NCBI GenBank assembly: GCA_947044405.1
Contig: CAMRHE010000035.1
Coordinates: 7,785,501 to 7,849,500 of the forward strand
Length of the DNA: 64,000 bases
Origin: Leptodactylus fallax
Taxonomy: Eukaryota > Chordata > Amphibia > Anura > Leptodactylidae
Direction: 5' to 3'
Below the pieces are notes generated by a model. That model was not told the origin of the DNA, did not search any database, and saw only the letters and a program-made list of their open reading frames with translations. Position numbers and translations under genes: made by a program. Below, piece by piece: positions 54,006 to 63,996 of this stretch. Position 1 is the first letter of the stretch. Each line of letters begins with the position of its first letter.

Positions 54006-54937
54006 ATGCTTACCAATGTGGTCCAGTGTATATCTTGCAGCATGAATTCTCTGCATGAGCAGCTGCTTGAGGGGGCATACTGCTGGCAAGATGTAAGAAC
54101 ATTGCAGATTTGAAAGCCCAGATCATGGATCTAAATGAGCAAATTGCAAGAGTGAGATCCATTGATAACTTGGAAAGGAGTTTTTTGCTCACAGAGCAGG
54201 AAATCGCTGGGGTAAGTGCAGAGGGGGATGGTAGCATGGAGGTGCAGGAACATGAGACAGCTAGCTGGGTGACAGTTAGAAAGCAGTGGGGTAGAGGGAA
54301 GAGTGCCAGGGAGGTTAGTCCTGAACTGGCACACCCCAACAAGTTTGTTAAATTGATAGATGATGGGGATGTTAGTACAGGGGTAACACTGCTGCAGCAA
54401 GACACTTCCTCTGACCGCCAGGGGAATGTCTGCTTCAGTAAGAAGGGGGATTTAATTATTAGGGGAACAGACAGGGAAATCTGTCACAAAGACCGAGATC
54501 ATCGTACGGTGTGTTGCCTTCCTGGCGCTCGAGTTCGACACATCGCGGATCGGGTTGATAGATTATTGGGGGAGGCTGGTGTGGATCCAGCTGTCATGGT
54601 GCACGTTGGCACAAATGACAAAGCTAGCGGTAGATGGAAGGTCCTTAAAAATTATTTCAGGGATCTAGAGAGAAAGCTGAAGGCAAGGACCTCCAAGGTA
54701 GTATTTCCAGAAATACTACCTGTACCGGGAGACACACAGGAAAGGCAGCGGGAGATTAGGGAGGTAAACAAGTGGCTCAAGAGCTGGTGTAGGAAAGAGG
54801 GGTTTGGGTTCCTGGAGAATTGGGCCGACTTTGCTGTGGGCTACAGGTTCTATAGTAGGGACAGACTGCATCCTCAATGGGGGAAGGTGCAGCTGTGCTG
54901 GGGGAGAAGATGGCTAGACGGTTGGAGGAGTGTTTAA
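54006..54937 (+). pseudogene. CR1 ORF1 with SGNH esterase-like domain
   Basis: The ATG at 54006 opens MLTNVVQCISCSMNSLHEQL, a cysteine-containing start typical of CR1 ORF1. A one-step frame change near 54105 leads to the open stretch 54110-54937 with a short coiled-coil (AQIMDLNEQIARVRSID) and then an esterase-like domain: CCLPGARVRHIADRVDRLLG, VMVHVGTNDKASG (GTND block) and YSRDRLHPQWGKVQL (D-LHP, catalytic Asp-His block). The expected GDS-type serine block is only weakly visible. ORF1 binds RNA; the role of the esterase is not settled. A TAA ends it at 54935. Confidence 0.85.
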
Positions 54938-54988
54938 ACTAGGGAGTGGGGGGAGGGTAACAGATGTAGAGGGCAAGATAGTGTAGAA

Positions 54989-56430
54989 ATGGAAAGAGGG
55001 CTAAATAATTTAACTGGGGATGGAGTGGGGGGTGGGATTAGAACAGTCAGTAGGCAGTGGAAGAGTAGGGATAAAGATAAATCCATGAAATGTATATATA
55101 CTAATGCCAGAAGTCTCAAGATGGAGGAACTAGAAGTGATAATGTTGGAAGAAAATTATGACATGGTGGGGATAAGTGAGACATTGCTTGACTCTAGCTA
55201 TGACTGGTCTGTAAATATACAGGGGTACAGTATGTTTAGAAAGGAGCATACTAATAGGAAAGGGGGAGGGGTTTGCTTATACGTAAAATCCTGCCTTAAG
55301 CCAGTCCTGCGTGAGGACATCTGGGAGGAAAATGAATATGTGGAGTCCTTATGGGTGGAAATTAAGGGAGGAACAAAGAATAATAAACTACTGATAGGGG
55401 TTTGTTATAAATCTCCAAATATAATGGAAGAAGCTGAAAATGTACTAATAAAAGAAATAGATGAGGCCGCAAAGTATAATAGTCATTATTATGGGGGATT
55501 TCAACTACCCAGATATCAACTGGGAGGCAGAAACCTGCAGGTCCAACAAAGGGAACAGGTTTTTGTCAGTAATAAAAGACAATTACCTATCAAAACTAGT
55601 GCAGGACCCAACAAGAGGCGAGGTACTTTTAGACCTAATTTTAACAAATGAACCTGACACATTGTCAAAAGTAGAGGTTGGGGGACATCTAGGTAATAGT
55701 GACCATAACATAATACGATTTCCTGTACACATTAATAAGATGTTCGGTAGAGGGGGTACCAAAAACACTAAACTTCAGGAAGGCCAATTTTAACCAGCTA
55801 AGAGAGGAGCTAAGCAGCATAAACTGGGACAATGTCCTCAAAGTGAAGGGAACACAAACAAAATGGGACAATTTCAAAAGCATTCTAAATAGGACCACTA
55901 AAAAACATATACCTTATGGGAATAAGCGGGCCAGAAATCATAGAAAACCAATATGGCTAACTAAAACTGTAAGGAGTGCAATGAGGGATAAAAAGGAAGC
56001 TTTTACAGGACTAAAACAAGAAAGTAGTGACACAGCATTAAAAAACTATAAAGAGAAAAATAAATTGTTGAAAAGGCAAATAATAGAGGCGAAGATCGAG
56101 GCTGACAGAAAAATTGCCAAGGAAAGTAAAATAATTCGAAATTATTATTCAATTACATAAATAATAAGAGAATAAAAACTGACAATGTGGACCCTCTCAA
56201 AAATAATCTGGGTGTAATGGTGGAGGAGGATGAGGAAAAAGCACAACTATTAAATGCCTTCTTCTTTACAGTGTTTACGCAAGAAAATCCATTGGCCAGC
56301 AACATGATTAGGGATACTGTAAACTCTCAATTAAATGTCACCTGTTTAACCCAGGAGGAAATGTGGCGCCACCTTCAAAACACTAAAATAGAGAAATCGC
56401 CAGGTTCAGATGGCATACACCCCTGAGTTC
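54989..56430 (+). pseudogene. CR1 ORF2, endonuclease and N-terminal RT region
   Basis: KCIYTNARSLKMEELEVIML, YDMVGISETLLDSSYDW (ISET, catalytic glutamate), GGGVCLYVKSCL and LLIGVCYKSPN belong to an apurinic-type endonuclease. A frameshift near 55480 leads to IIMGDFNYPDINWE (GDFN), LLDLILTNEPD and LGNSDHNIIRF (SDH), all catalytic blocks of the domain. After another break come HRKPIWLTKTVRSAMRDKKE (55843-56160) and NAFFFTVFTQE, IEKSPGSDGIHP (56187-56426). The endonuclease would nick target DNA. At least three frame breaks. Confidence 0.9.
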
Positions 56431-57093
56431 TGAGGGAATTATGCACGGTGATAGACAGTCCCTTATATCTAATATTCAAGGATTCAGTAATGACTGGGTC
56501 TGTTCCACAGGACTGGTGCTTAGCAAATATGGTGCCAATTTTCAAAAAGGGGTCTAAAAGTGAGCCTGGAAACTATAGGCCAGTAAGTTTGACTTCTGTG
56601 GTGGGTAAGATATTTGAGGGCTTTCTAAGAAAGCTATCCTGGAGTATCTCAATGTAAATAATCTTATAACAGCCAATCAGCATGGGTTTATGAGGAATCG
56701 GTCCTGTCAGACTAATCTTATCAGCTTCTATGAAGAGGTTAGTTCAAGACTAGCCATGGGTAATTCAGTGGAAGTGGTGTATTTGGACTTTTCAAAGGCT
56801 TTTGATACTGTACCACATAAAGGGTTGGTATGCAAAATTAGAATGTTGGGAATGGGGGAACATATGCATTTGGGTTCGCAACTGGCTCATTGATAGGAAA
56901 CAGAGGGTGCTTATTAATGGTAAATATTCAGACTGGGTAACAGTCACCAGTGGGGTGCCACAGGGGTCAGTATTGGTTCCTCTCCTGTTTAATATCTTTA
57001 TTAATGACCTGGTACAGGGTTTACAAAGCAGGGTGTCCATATTTGCAGATGATACTAAACTCTGTAAGGTAATCAAAAATAAGGAGGATAGTA
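56431..57093 (+). pseudogene. CR1 ORF2, reverse transcriptase core
   Basis: GSVPQDWCLANMVPIFKKGS, GNYRPVSLTSVVGKIFE, QHGFMRNRSCQTNLISFYEE, VVYLDFSKAFDTVPHKGL (motif A), WLIDRKQRVLINGKYSDWVT, SGVPQGSVLVPLLFNIFIND (motif B) and VSIFADDTKLCKVI (motif C; FADD at 57042-57053). Catalytic residues are intact but frames change near 56650, 56850 and at stop codons. The Tc1 element begins at 57094. Confidence 0.92.
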
Positions 57094-58662
57094 CAGTCAT
57101 GGCCAAAAGTTTTGAGAATGACACAAATATTATATTTTCACATGATCTGCTGCCCTCTGGTTTTTATGTGTGTTTGTCAGATGTTTTTATCACATACAGA
57201 AATATAATTGCATTCATATTATGAGTAACAGAAGCTTATATTGACAGTTAGAATGAGTTAATGCAGCAAGTCGATATTTGCAGTGTTGACCCTTCTTCTT
57301 CAGGACCTCTGCAATTCTCCCTGGCATGCTCTCAATCAACTTCTGGACCAAATCCTGACTGATAGCAGTCCATTCTTGCAGAATCAATGCTTTAATTTTG
57401 TCTGAATTTGTTGGTTTTTGTTTGTCCACCCGTCTTTTGATGATTGACCACAAGTTCTCAATGGGATTAAGATCTGGGGAGTTTCCAGGCCATGGACCCA
57501 AAATCTCTATGTTTTGTTCCCTGAGCCATTTAGTTATCACCTTTGCTTTATGGCAAGGTGCTCCATCATGCTGGAAAAGGCATTGTTGAGCGCCAAACTG
57601 CTCTTGGACGGTTGGGAGAAGTTGCTCTTGGAGGACATTCTGGTACCATTCTTTATTCATGGCTGTGGTTTTAGGCAAGACTGTGAGAGAACCGATTCCC
57701 TTGGCTGAGAAGCAACCCCACACATGAATGGTTTCAGGATGCTTTACAGTTGGCATGAGACAAGACTGGTGGTAGCGCTCACCTCTTCTTCTCCGAATAA
57801 GCTGTTTTCCAGATGTTCCAAACAATCGAAAAGGGGATTCATCAGAGAAAATGACTTTACCCCAGTCCTCAGCAGTCCACTCCCTGTACCTTTTGCAGAA
57901 TATCAGTCTGTCCCTGTTGTTTTTTCTGGAGAGAAGTGGCTTCTTTGCTGCCCTCCTTGAGACCAGGCCTTGCTCCAAGAGTCTCCGCCTCACAGTGCGT
58001 GCAGATGCACTCACACCTGCCTGCTGCCATTCCTCAGCAAGCTCTGCACTGCTGGTAGCCCGATCCCGCAGCTGAAACACTTTTAAGAGACGGTCCTGCC
58101 GCTTGCTGGTCTTTCTTGGGCGCCCTGGAGCCTTTTTGGCACCAATGGAACCTCTCTCCTTGAAGTTCTTGATGATGCGATAGATTGTTGACTGAGGTGC
58201 AATCTTTCTAGCTGCAATACTCTTCCCAGTTAGGCCATTTTTGTGCAGTGCAATGATGACTGCACGTGTTTCTTTAGAGATAACCATGGTTAACAGAAGA
58301 GAAACAATGATGGCAAGCACCAGCCTCCTTTTAAAGTGTCCAGTGGTGTCATTCTTACTTAATCATGACAGATTGATCTCCAGCCCTGCCCTCATCAACA
58401 CCCACACCTGTGTTAATGGAGCAATCACTGAAACGATGTTAGGTGGTCCTTTTAAGACAGGGCTGCAATGATGTTGAAATGTGTTTTGGGGGATAAAGTT
58501 CATTTTCTAGGCAAATATTGACTTTGCAAGTAATTGCTGTTAAGCTGATCACTCTTTATAACATTCTGGAGTATATGCAAATTGCCATTAGAAAAACTGA
58601 AGCAGTAGACTTTGTAAAAATTAATATTTGTATCATTTTCAAAACTTTTGGCCATGACTGTA
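57092..58662 (-). mobile_element. Tc1/mariner transposon with intact transposase frame
   Basis: Ends CAGTCATGGCCAAAAGTTTT then GAGAATGACACAAATAT (57094) and the near-exact complement at 58660, with TA at 57092-57093 and 58661-58662. The 1567-bp length suits a complete element. The near-identical ends and open reading frame make it one of the youngest insertions in the window. It lies in the CR1 LINE. Confidence 0.95.
57214..58287 (-). CDS. Tc1/mariner transposase, DD35E, open frame
   Basis: From the ATG at 58287 (MVISKETRAVIIALHKNG) the frame is open for 357 codons; a further upstream ATG at 58320 only adds a hydrophobic stretch unlike the family start. Domains: two helix-turn-helix units (about residues 1-110: GLTGKSIAARKIAPQSTIYR, the GRPRK AT-hook-like joint, then SARTVRRRLLEQGL), and the catalytic core with VIFSDESPFRLF (first Asp), LFQHDGAPCH (second Asp) and SPDLNPIENLW (Glu). 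By my count 35 residues separate the second Asp and the Glu, one more than in standard Tc1 (DD34E); an extra residue sits in ILGPWPGNSPD. It would cut and reinsert the element at TA sites in the nucleus. Activity is unproven. Confidence 0.92.
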   Translation of the reverse strand: MVISKETRAVIIALHKNGLTGKSIAARKIAPQSTIYRIIKNFKERGSIGAKKAPGRPRKTSKRQDRLLKVFQLRDRATSSAELAEEWQQAGVSASARTVRRRLLEQGLVSRRAAKKPLLSRKNNRDRLIFCKRYREWTAEDWGKVIFSDESPFRLFGTSGKQLIRRRRGERYHQSCLMPTVKHPETIHVWGCFSAKGIGSLTVLPKTTAMNKEWYQNVLQEQLLPTVQEQFGAQQCLFQHDGAPCHKAKVITKWLREQNIEILGPWPGNSPDLNPIENLWSIIKRRVDKQKPTNSDKIKALILQEWTAISQDLVQKLIESMPGRIAEVLKKKGQHCKYRLAALTHSNCQYKLLLLII

Positions 58663-58880
58663 GAATATTACAAGAGGATCTAAGGAAGCTGGAAACATGG
58701 GTGGAGACACACTTAGACTATTGTGCACAATTTTGGGCCCCAGTATACAAGAAAGACATAATCAAACTAGAAAGAGTGAAAAAAAAATTCACCGAGGACA
58801 AAAGTACTAATAATAATCAACGTAATTGGCTGAAAAATAAAATAACCAAATATTTATTGATACACACTAAAAAGTATTCC

Positions 58881-59560
58881 CAGATATAAAAATCTATAAA
58901 TATGAATGATAATGTAATACCACTATTCACCGGGTCCCTAATAGCCCATACTGGACATTGATATGGGGAACATCTTAGAGAGCAGACCAATGCATGAGAA
59001 ATTATGCTGCTATAGGGCCATCCTGATAATCAGACCATTCATTGCCACCTCCAACAATGCAAATGTCATCCTGTATTGAAATAGCAAACACAATTTCATG
59101 CAGTCTATCAATGTCTTTGTGTATTTATTAGGAGAATAGCCTCAGCTTAATAAAAATACCCTCCAAATTGTATCTAAGTCTAGGTGGCATAAAAGTAAGA
59201 AAGCTAATGCTGCTAAAATACTATACCAGCATAAAGCTAATAATGAGGGTCCTTCCAATAATCAAGATTATATAGATATTGGATGTCTCTAATTTACGCA
59301 CTATGTGCTCACATTTAAATCCCTCAGATAGTCACAGCAGAAATAGAATTCACTGCTGAGTAGGGTTTAAGATGTGAAACAGAGAGACCTATATTTAATA
59401 ATTCAGTCACCTCACCTATTCCACAGTAGTGTTAAACAGTGAACCATTGTGAGCCACGCATAGAGAGCTCCTGTAGTTAGTCTATATGCAACATCTACCA
59501 TTTATTCAATCTGAAACAAAAATGTTTCAGACATGCAGCATCAGATGTAAAGACCCAAGC
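58881..59560. other. AT-rich DNA, no gene recognised
   Basis: No domain-bearing frame. Possibly part of the same repeat unit as the tandem array and hammerhead-like motif that follow. Confidence 0.35.
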
Positions 59561-59564
59561 TGCT

Positions 59565-60145
59565 ATAAAACAATCAGTTATACACCCAAGCAGTAGCTAA
59601 TGTCTTCACTTACAGTATCTGCCAGGACCTATGTGTGAACATGTACTGAATGATTCTCTGCTAAACAAATCAGTGACACACCCAGGCAGCAGCTGATATC
59701 TTCCCTTATCTGCCAAGACCTGTATGAGCAGACACTGAATGATTCTCTATCCCTTCCTGCAGAGGAGGTAGCCTTTTACTCACAAGACCTCTGTGTGAAC
59801 ATACACTGAATGATTTTCTGCTATACACCAATCAGTGACACACCCAAGCAGCAAAATGATTATCTGCTATACATCAATGACACACCAGGCAGCAGCTGAA
59901 TATCTTCACTTATCTGCCTAGACCTATGAGTGAACAGACGCCAAATGATTCTCTATCCCCCTTTGCAAGGGAGGTGGCCGTGTTGCTCACAAATCCTATG
60001 TGTGAACATACAATGAATGATTCTCTGCTATACATCAATCAGTGACACACCCAGGAGGCATCTGATATCTTCACTTATCTACCATGACCTATGCGTGAAC
60101 ATACACTAAGTGATGGATTATCACCCCTTGCAGAGGAGGTAGCCG
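59565..60145. repeat. Irregular tandem repeat
   Basis: A block CAGTGACACACCCAGGCAGC followed by AGCTGATATCTTCACTTATC, TGCCAAGACCTATG, GTGAACATACACTGAATGAT and TCTCTGCTATACA recurs from about 59565, 59671, 59833, 59875 and 60040. Spacings alternate near 106, 162-165 and 42, caused by the presence or absence of a GCAGAGGAGGTAGCC-TTTGCTCACA module. Confidence 0.8.
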
Positions 60146-60256
60146 TTTGCTCACAGGGCTTATAGACCTCATATGCCTCAGGATACACTGATATAGCTCA
60201 TGAAAATATTACAGCTGATAAATAAAGGTCATAATCTAAGTCTCTAGATGATGCTT

Positions 60257-60324
60257 AGTCTCAATATCATTCATCTCTACGCGTTTCCCCCGTTTTCTAA
60301 CATTAACCGGTTCCTCAGGAGACT
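60257..60324 (-). ncRNA. Hammerhead-ribozyme-like motif, best copy
   Basis: On the minus strand: AGTCTC, then CTGAGGA (60312-60318; fits CTGANGA), stem II with CCGGTT against AACGGG (one internal mismatch), GAAAC (60283-60287), GC, GTA (60278-60280), then GAGA which pairs with TCTC as stem I; a second GAGACT further on could extend or replace it. Stem III is two pairs. All invariant core bases are present. No PLE protein is attached on either side. Confidence 0.65.
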
Positions 60325-60341
60325 ATTGTTCTAAGCCCTAC

Positions 60342-60715
60342 TGTTCTGACTCAATAGCTTGGCTGCAAGTGTGAGGTTGTGAGAGTGTCCTGTAGTCTCT
60401 ATGCTAACCAGCAATTTACACCAAGATATCTATCAGATAGTGTTCAACTCAACTGAGGAGGTGTAGATAAGATTCCAGATGCTTTAATCCAGGTAAATCT
60501 TGTAGCACCTCATACAGCAGTAGGTGAAAAATGATGAAATACCAGGAGCTGAGCAGACATGTTGCTTACAAAGAAGTGAAACTAAACTGAGAGAGAGAGA
60601 GGAGGAGCTACAGCATCACAGCTAAGGATACAGAGAGAGAGAGGGGACAAACTACAAAGACAAACAGTATCACAGATACATGTCAGTGAATTAAACCAAG
60701 TCCTGGGACATGACA
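60342..60715 (-). repeat. 3' LTR of the BEL/Pao element
   Basis: On the minus strand it starts TGTCATGTCCCAGGACTTGG directly after the polypurine tract. An ATTAAA polyadenylation signal lies at about 60482-60487. The far end, near CAATAGC...AGAACA at 60342, is inferred from a TG/CA border; the partner LTR lies outside the window, so it cannot be checked here. Confidence 0.6.
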
Positions 60716-60727
60716 CTCCCCGCCTGA
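60716..60727 (-). other. Polypurine tract of the BEL/Pao element
   Basis: AGGCGGGGAG on the minus strand directly before the LTR start. Confidence 0.6.
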
Positions 60728-60984
60728 AATCTTTAGATTTCACTGAAAACAAACATTAAATATCCTGAGATGTCCATAAGGTCCTCTTCAAACCTGAAAA
60801 ACAAAAAAGAAACATGCACAACAAACAATAATCAACAGTTAGTCCAAATAAACCAGTCTTCAGGTCGGGAAGCCGCAATTTGCCAACACCTCCACCGATC
60901 CACACTGTAATCCACAAGAACACGGTTTTAGTTCATGGAAGGAAGCTCCCCGCCATGAGCTGTGAATGGTGTCCTTATCTTCTT

Positions 60985-63900
60985 TTATGTGACGTCTCCT
61001 CTTGGAAGAAGAAGCACCAGTTCATTAATTGGGCGGAAGAAAACTCGCACTGAGCCTCCCTTGGTTACCTTGACCTCCACTTTCCGAGTCTTCCCATCAT
61101 CACTAGGGACAACTTTAGTGATGAGACCCATAGGCCATTCATTCCGATGGACTTCTTTATCCCTTAGAAGGACGAGGTCACCCACCTGGAGATTAAGTTT
61201 TGAGGTCTGCCATTTGTGACGGCTCTGTAGCATGTGGAGGTACTCTGTTTTCCAGCGGTGCCAGAACACATTGGACAGGTGTTGAACTTGTTTCCATTGG
61301 CGTCTGTAAATGTCACTGTGATCTAAGGTACGTGGAGAGGTAGCAGCAGTACCAATTTTCTGAGTAAGAAGCGTTGCTGGGGTTAAGATAATTGGAGATT
61401 CAGGGTCTGAAGATACTGGGACAAGTGGCCTTGCATTGATTATCGCAGACACTTCAGCAAGAAAGGTTATTAACGTCTCATGGGTAAGCAGTGTCAACTT
61501 GTGGTCCATCAACATAGAGTCAAGGATTCTGTGTGTGATCCCAATCATACGTTCCCAGGAACCTCCCATATGGGATGAATGTGGAGGGTTAAACGTCCAA
61601 GTGCACCCATTGTTGGATAAGAAGTTGTCTAACTGCAGTTCTTTGCAGGCTCCAACGAAGTTAGTGCCACAGTCAGACCTCAGTTGTTTGGCAGGTCCAC
61701 GAATGGAGAAGAATCTTCGGAGGGCGTTGATAAAGCAAGATGAATCCATAGATTCAATTACTTCAATGTGTACTGCTCGAATGCTGAGACAGGTGAACAG
61801 CACAGCCCACCGTTTACTGTTTGCAGCTCCACCACGGGTTCTTCGTGTGATAACTGACCATGGACCAAAGACGTCCAACCCAACGTAAGTAAAGGGCGGA
61901 TCAGTACTTAGACGGTCTGGAGGAAGGTTTTCCATTTGCTGCTGTTGGTGTCTTCCCCTTAACTTGTGGCACTTAACACATTTATGGATCACAGAGGAGA
62001 TGTGTCTCTTCATTCCCACAATCCAGAAACCGGCTGACCTGATGGCACCTTCAGTAAAATGTCTTCCTTGGTGCTGTACCTTCTCGTGGTAATGTCGGAT
62101 CAGCAGAGCAGAAATGTAATGTCCACCTGGAATGATCACTGGGTTCTGTTCCTTGCTACACAAGTCAGACTTTCCAATCCGGCCGCCCACTCTCAATAAT
62201 TCGTGGTGGTCGATTACGGGGTTTAGTTTGTAAAGTGCACTGTTCCTGGACAGATCGATGCTCCGTGAGATACTGTCAATCTCTTGATGATATACCTCTT
62301 GTTGAACACTCCAGATGATAACTTGCTCAGCGTGTTCAATGTCCGCTGCGGTAGGGTGTTTCGTACACATATGCCAGCCATGACACTCCGTTGATCTGTC
62401 CTTCGCAAAGCACTGAGCGATGTGAAACAGTCGGGCAACAGCTCTCACAATGGATGACCAGGTTGAGAAACGTTCAAAGCGATGTGGCTCCAGCTTCGCC
62501 TTTGGAATCACAGAAGTGTAGAGTGTGGAGGTCATAGGCCTGATTTCCTTGTCCATAAGTTTGAGAAATTCTTTATCAGCTATAGCCGGTGCCAGCTTGT
62601 TGTCATCACTTGTTGTATTGAACACTGTTAATCCAAGGGTGTCGTCCCCAGGCAGGAAAGTATTCACGTTGTCTCGGTGATTATGCAGCCACTTACTGTT
62701 GCTTATCTTCTCTTTCACTTGGTAGTGATGTGAACATGGCTGAAAACAAGTGCTGCGACCATTTGGTAACATATGCGTCTTAAATAAAGAAATATTGGTG
62801 GGCCTTTTCATCCTACCTATGCAGACGTTGCCAATGATAACCCATCCTAGATCGAGGCGCTGGGCAAATGGTGCATCATGTGGTCCATTAATTTGCTGGC
62901 GTATTTTGTGCAGTCTGAGAATGTCTCTACCTAGCAGAACTAGAATGTCTGCATTTTTGTCAAGGGATGGTATTTCACTGGCTATAGCCCTTAGATGAGG
63001 GTGCTGGAAAGCCGCCTCTGGTGTGGGTATCTCTTCTCTGTTTGATGGTATCTGGTTGCACTCAACAAGTGTGGGCAAAGGTATCTCCAAATTGCCCTTG
63101 AGAGAAGCTATTACGAGACCGCTGGCCCTTCTTCCAGAAACCTCTGATATGCCACTACAAGTACCCAAGGTATATGGATAAGTATCACCCTTTAAGTTAA
63201 ACAGATCAAAGAGTTCTGACCTTGCAAGTGAGTGGTTGCTCTGGTCGTCCAAAATGGCGTACACCCTCAGAGCCCTTTCTGGTTGGCCCTTGGGGTATAT
63301 ATTGACTAGGCATATCCTTGCACAGGACTTGTCACAAAGGTCTTCTCCGCAGACTTCTGTACATGAGGAAGATACTGTGGTAGTATTTGCTGCTTCATCT
63401 GTGTTCTCCCCGCCATGCTTAGTTGGGGAAGGGGAACCTCTAGGTGGTGTGGCACTAGGCTGGGATCGATGAAGAGCTTGTACATGGTTCTCACTGCCAC
63501 ACTCTATACACTTAATAGCAATTTTACAGTCTCTAGCAACATGTTCAGTAGAGGCACAACATTTGAAACATATCCCTAGTTTCTTAAGAAGCTCTCTACG
63601 TTCCTGGATTGGTTTCCTCCTGAAGCCAATACACTTCTTGAGAGGATGAGGCTTCTTGTGAATAGGACACAGACGGTTAGGATTTTCTACCTTTTCGTCT
63701 TGGTTGCTGTTGCAACTGCTTTCTTCTGGTGCTGATGTAGGTATAGGAAGAATATCAGTCTTTTTCACCGAAACTGGGCCTCTGCGGTTTCTGTAGTTAG
63801 AATGTGAGCTGTCATACTTAATAGGAGGTGAACCAGGAACACTGGGATCCCCATAGGAAAAGCTTGGGTCATTCTTGGATTCTGCAATGTTCTTGATAAA

Positions 63901-63996
63901 CTCACAGAAGTAGGAAAATGGAGGAAAGGAGACTCTATTCTCATTTTTGTATCTTGACCCAACTGTGGTCCACCTTTCTTGAATATTATATAGCAA
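60985..63996 (-). CDS. BEL/Pao Gag-Pol frame lacking RT and RNase H
   Basis: An unbroken minus-strand frame of 1003 codons that probably starts beyond the window edge. In order: end of Gag; cysteine-rich knuckles (about residues 109-168: CPIHKKPHPLKKC, CFKCCASTEHVARDC, CIECGSENH); protease (about 247: YAILDDQSNHSL); LDLGWVIIGNVCIG and the start of the RT region (EFLKLMDKEIR, about 480-486). It then jumps to PMTSTLYTSVIPKAKLEPHR and FERFSTWSSIVRAVA, which in this family lies after RNase H. Integrase is complete: H2C2 zinc finger (about 635-680), YVGLDVFGPW (Asp), LRSDCGTNFVGA (Asp), HMGGSWERMIG (Glu) and a C-terminal LQVGDLVLLRDK domain. No YVDD box or other RT motif is present. Family proteins are normally several hundred residues longer. 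Confidence 0.9.
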   Translation of the reverse strand: MLYNIQERWTTVGSRYKNENRVSFPPFSYFCEFIKNIAESKNDPSFSYGDPSVPGSPPIKYDSSHSNYRNRRGPVSVKKTDILPIPTSAPEESSCNSNQDEKVENPNRLCPIHKKPHPLKKCIGFRRKPIQERRELLKKLGICFKCCASTEHVARDCKIAIKCIECGSENHVQALHRSQPSATPPRGSPSPTKHGGENTDEAANTTTVSSSCTEVCGEDLCDKSCARICLVNIYPKGQPERALRVYAILDDQSNHSLARSELFDLFNLKGDTYPYTLGTCSGISEVSGRRASGLVIASLKGNLEIPLPTLVECNQIPSNREEIPTPEAAFQHPHLRAIASEIPSLDKNADILVLLGRDILRLHKIRQQINGPHDAPFAQRLDLGWVIIGNVCIGRMKRPTNISLFKTHMLPNGRSTCFQPCSHHYQVKEKISNSKWLHNHRDNVNTFLPGDDTLGLTVFNTTSDDNKLAPAIADKEFLKLMDKEIRPMTSTLYTSVIPKAKLEPHRFERFSTWSSIVRAVARLFHIAQCFAKDRSTECHGWHMCTKHPTAADIEHAEQVIIWSVQQEVYHQEIDSISRSIDLSRNSALYKLNPVIDHHELLRVGGRIGKSDLCSKEQNPVIIPGGHYISALLIRHYHEKVQHQGRHFTEGAIRSAGFWIVGMKRHISSVIHKCVKCHKLRGRHQQQQMENLPPDRLSTDPPFTYVGLDVFGPWSVITRRTRGGAANSKRWAVLFTCLSIRAVHIEVIESMDSSCFINALRRFFSIRGPAKQLRSDCGTNFVGACKELQLDNFLSNNGCTWTFNPPHSSHMGGSWERMIGITHRILDSMLMDHKLTLLTHETLITFLAEVSAIINARPLVPVSSDPESPIILTPATLLTQKIGTAATSPRTLDHSDIYRRQWKQVQHLSNVFWHRWKTEYLHMLQSRHKWQTSKLNLQVGDLVLLRDKEVHRNEWPMGLITKVVPSDDGKTRKVEVKVTKGGSVRVFFRPINELVLLLPRGDVT

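Larger units (their letters stand above)
53990..58880 (+). mobile_element. CR1-type LINE, interrupted by Tc1
   Basis: ORF1 with an esterase-like domain, then ORF2 with endonuclease and reverse transcriptase, in the arrangement typical of CR1 elements. A Tc1 element (57094-58660) is inserted after the FADD motif, and the LINE resumes at 58663 (LQEDLRKLETWVE; then, after a deletion, HLDYCAQFWAPVYKKDIIKL). No CR1-type 3' tail was recognised before 58900, so it is 3'-incomplete. Many frameshifts. Confidence 0.9.
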
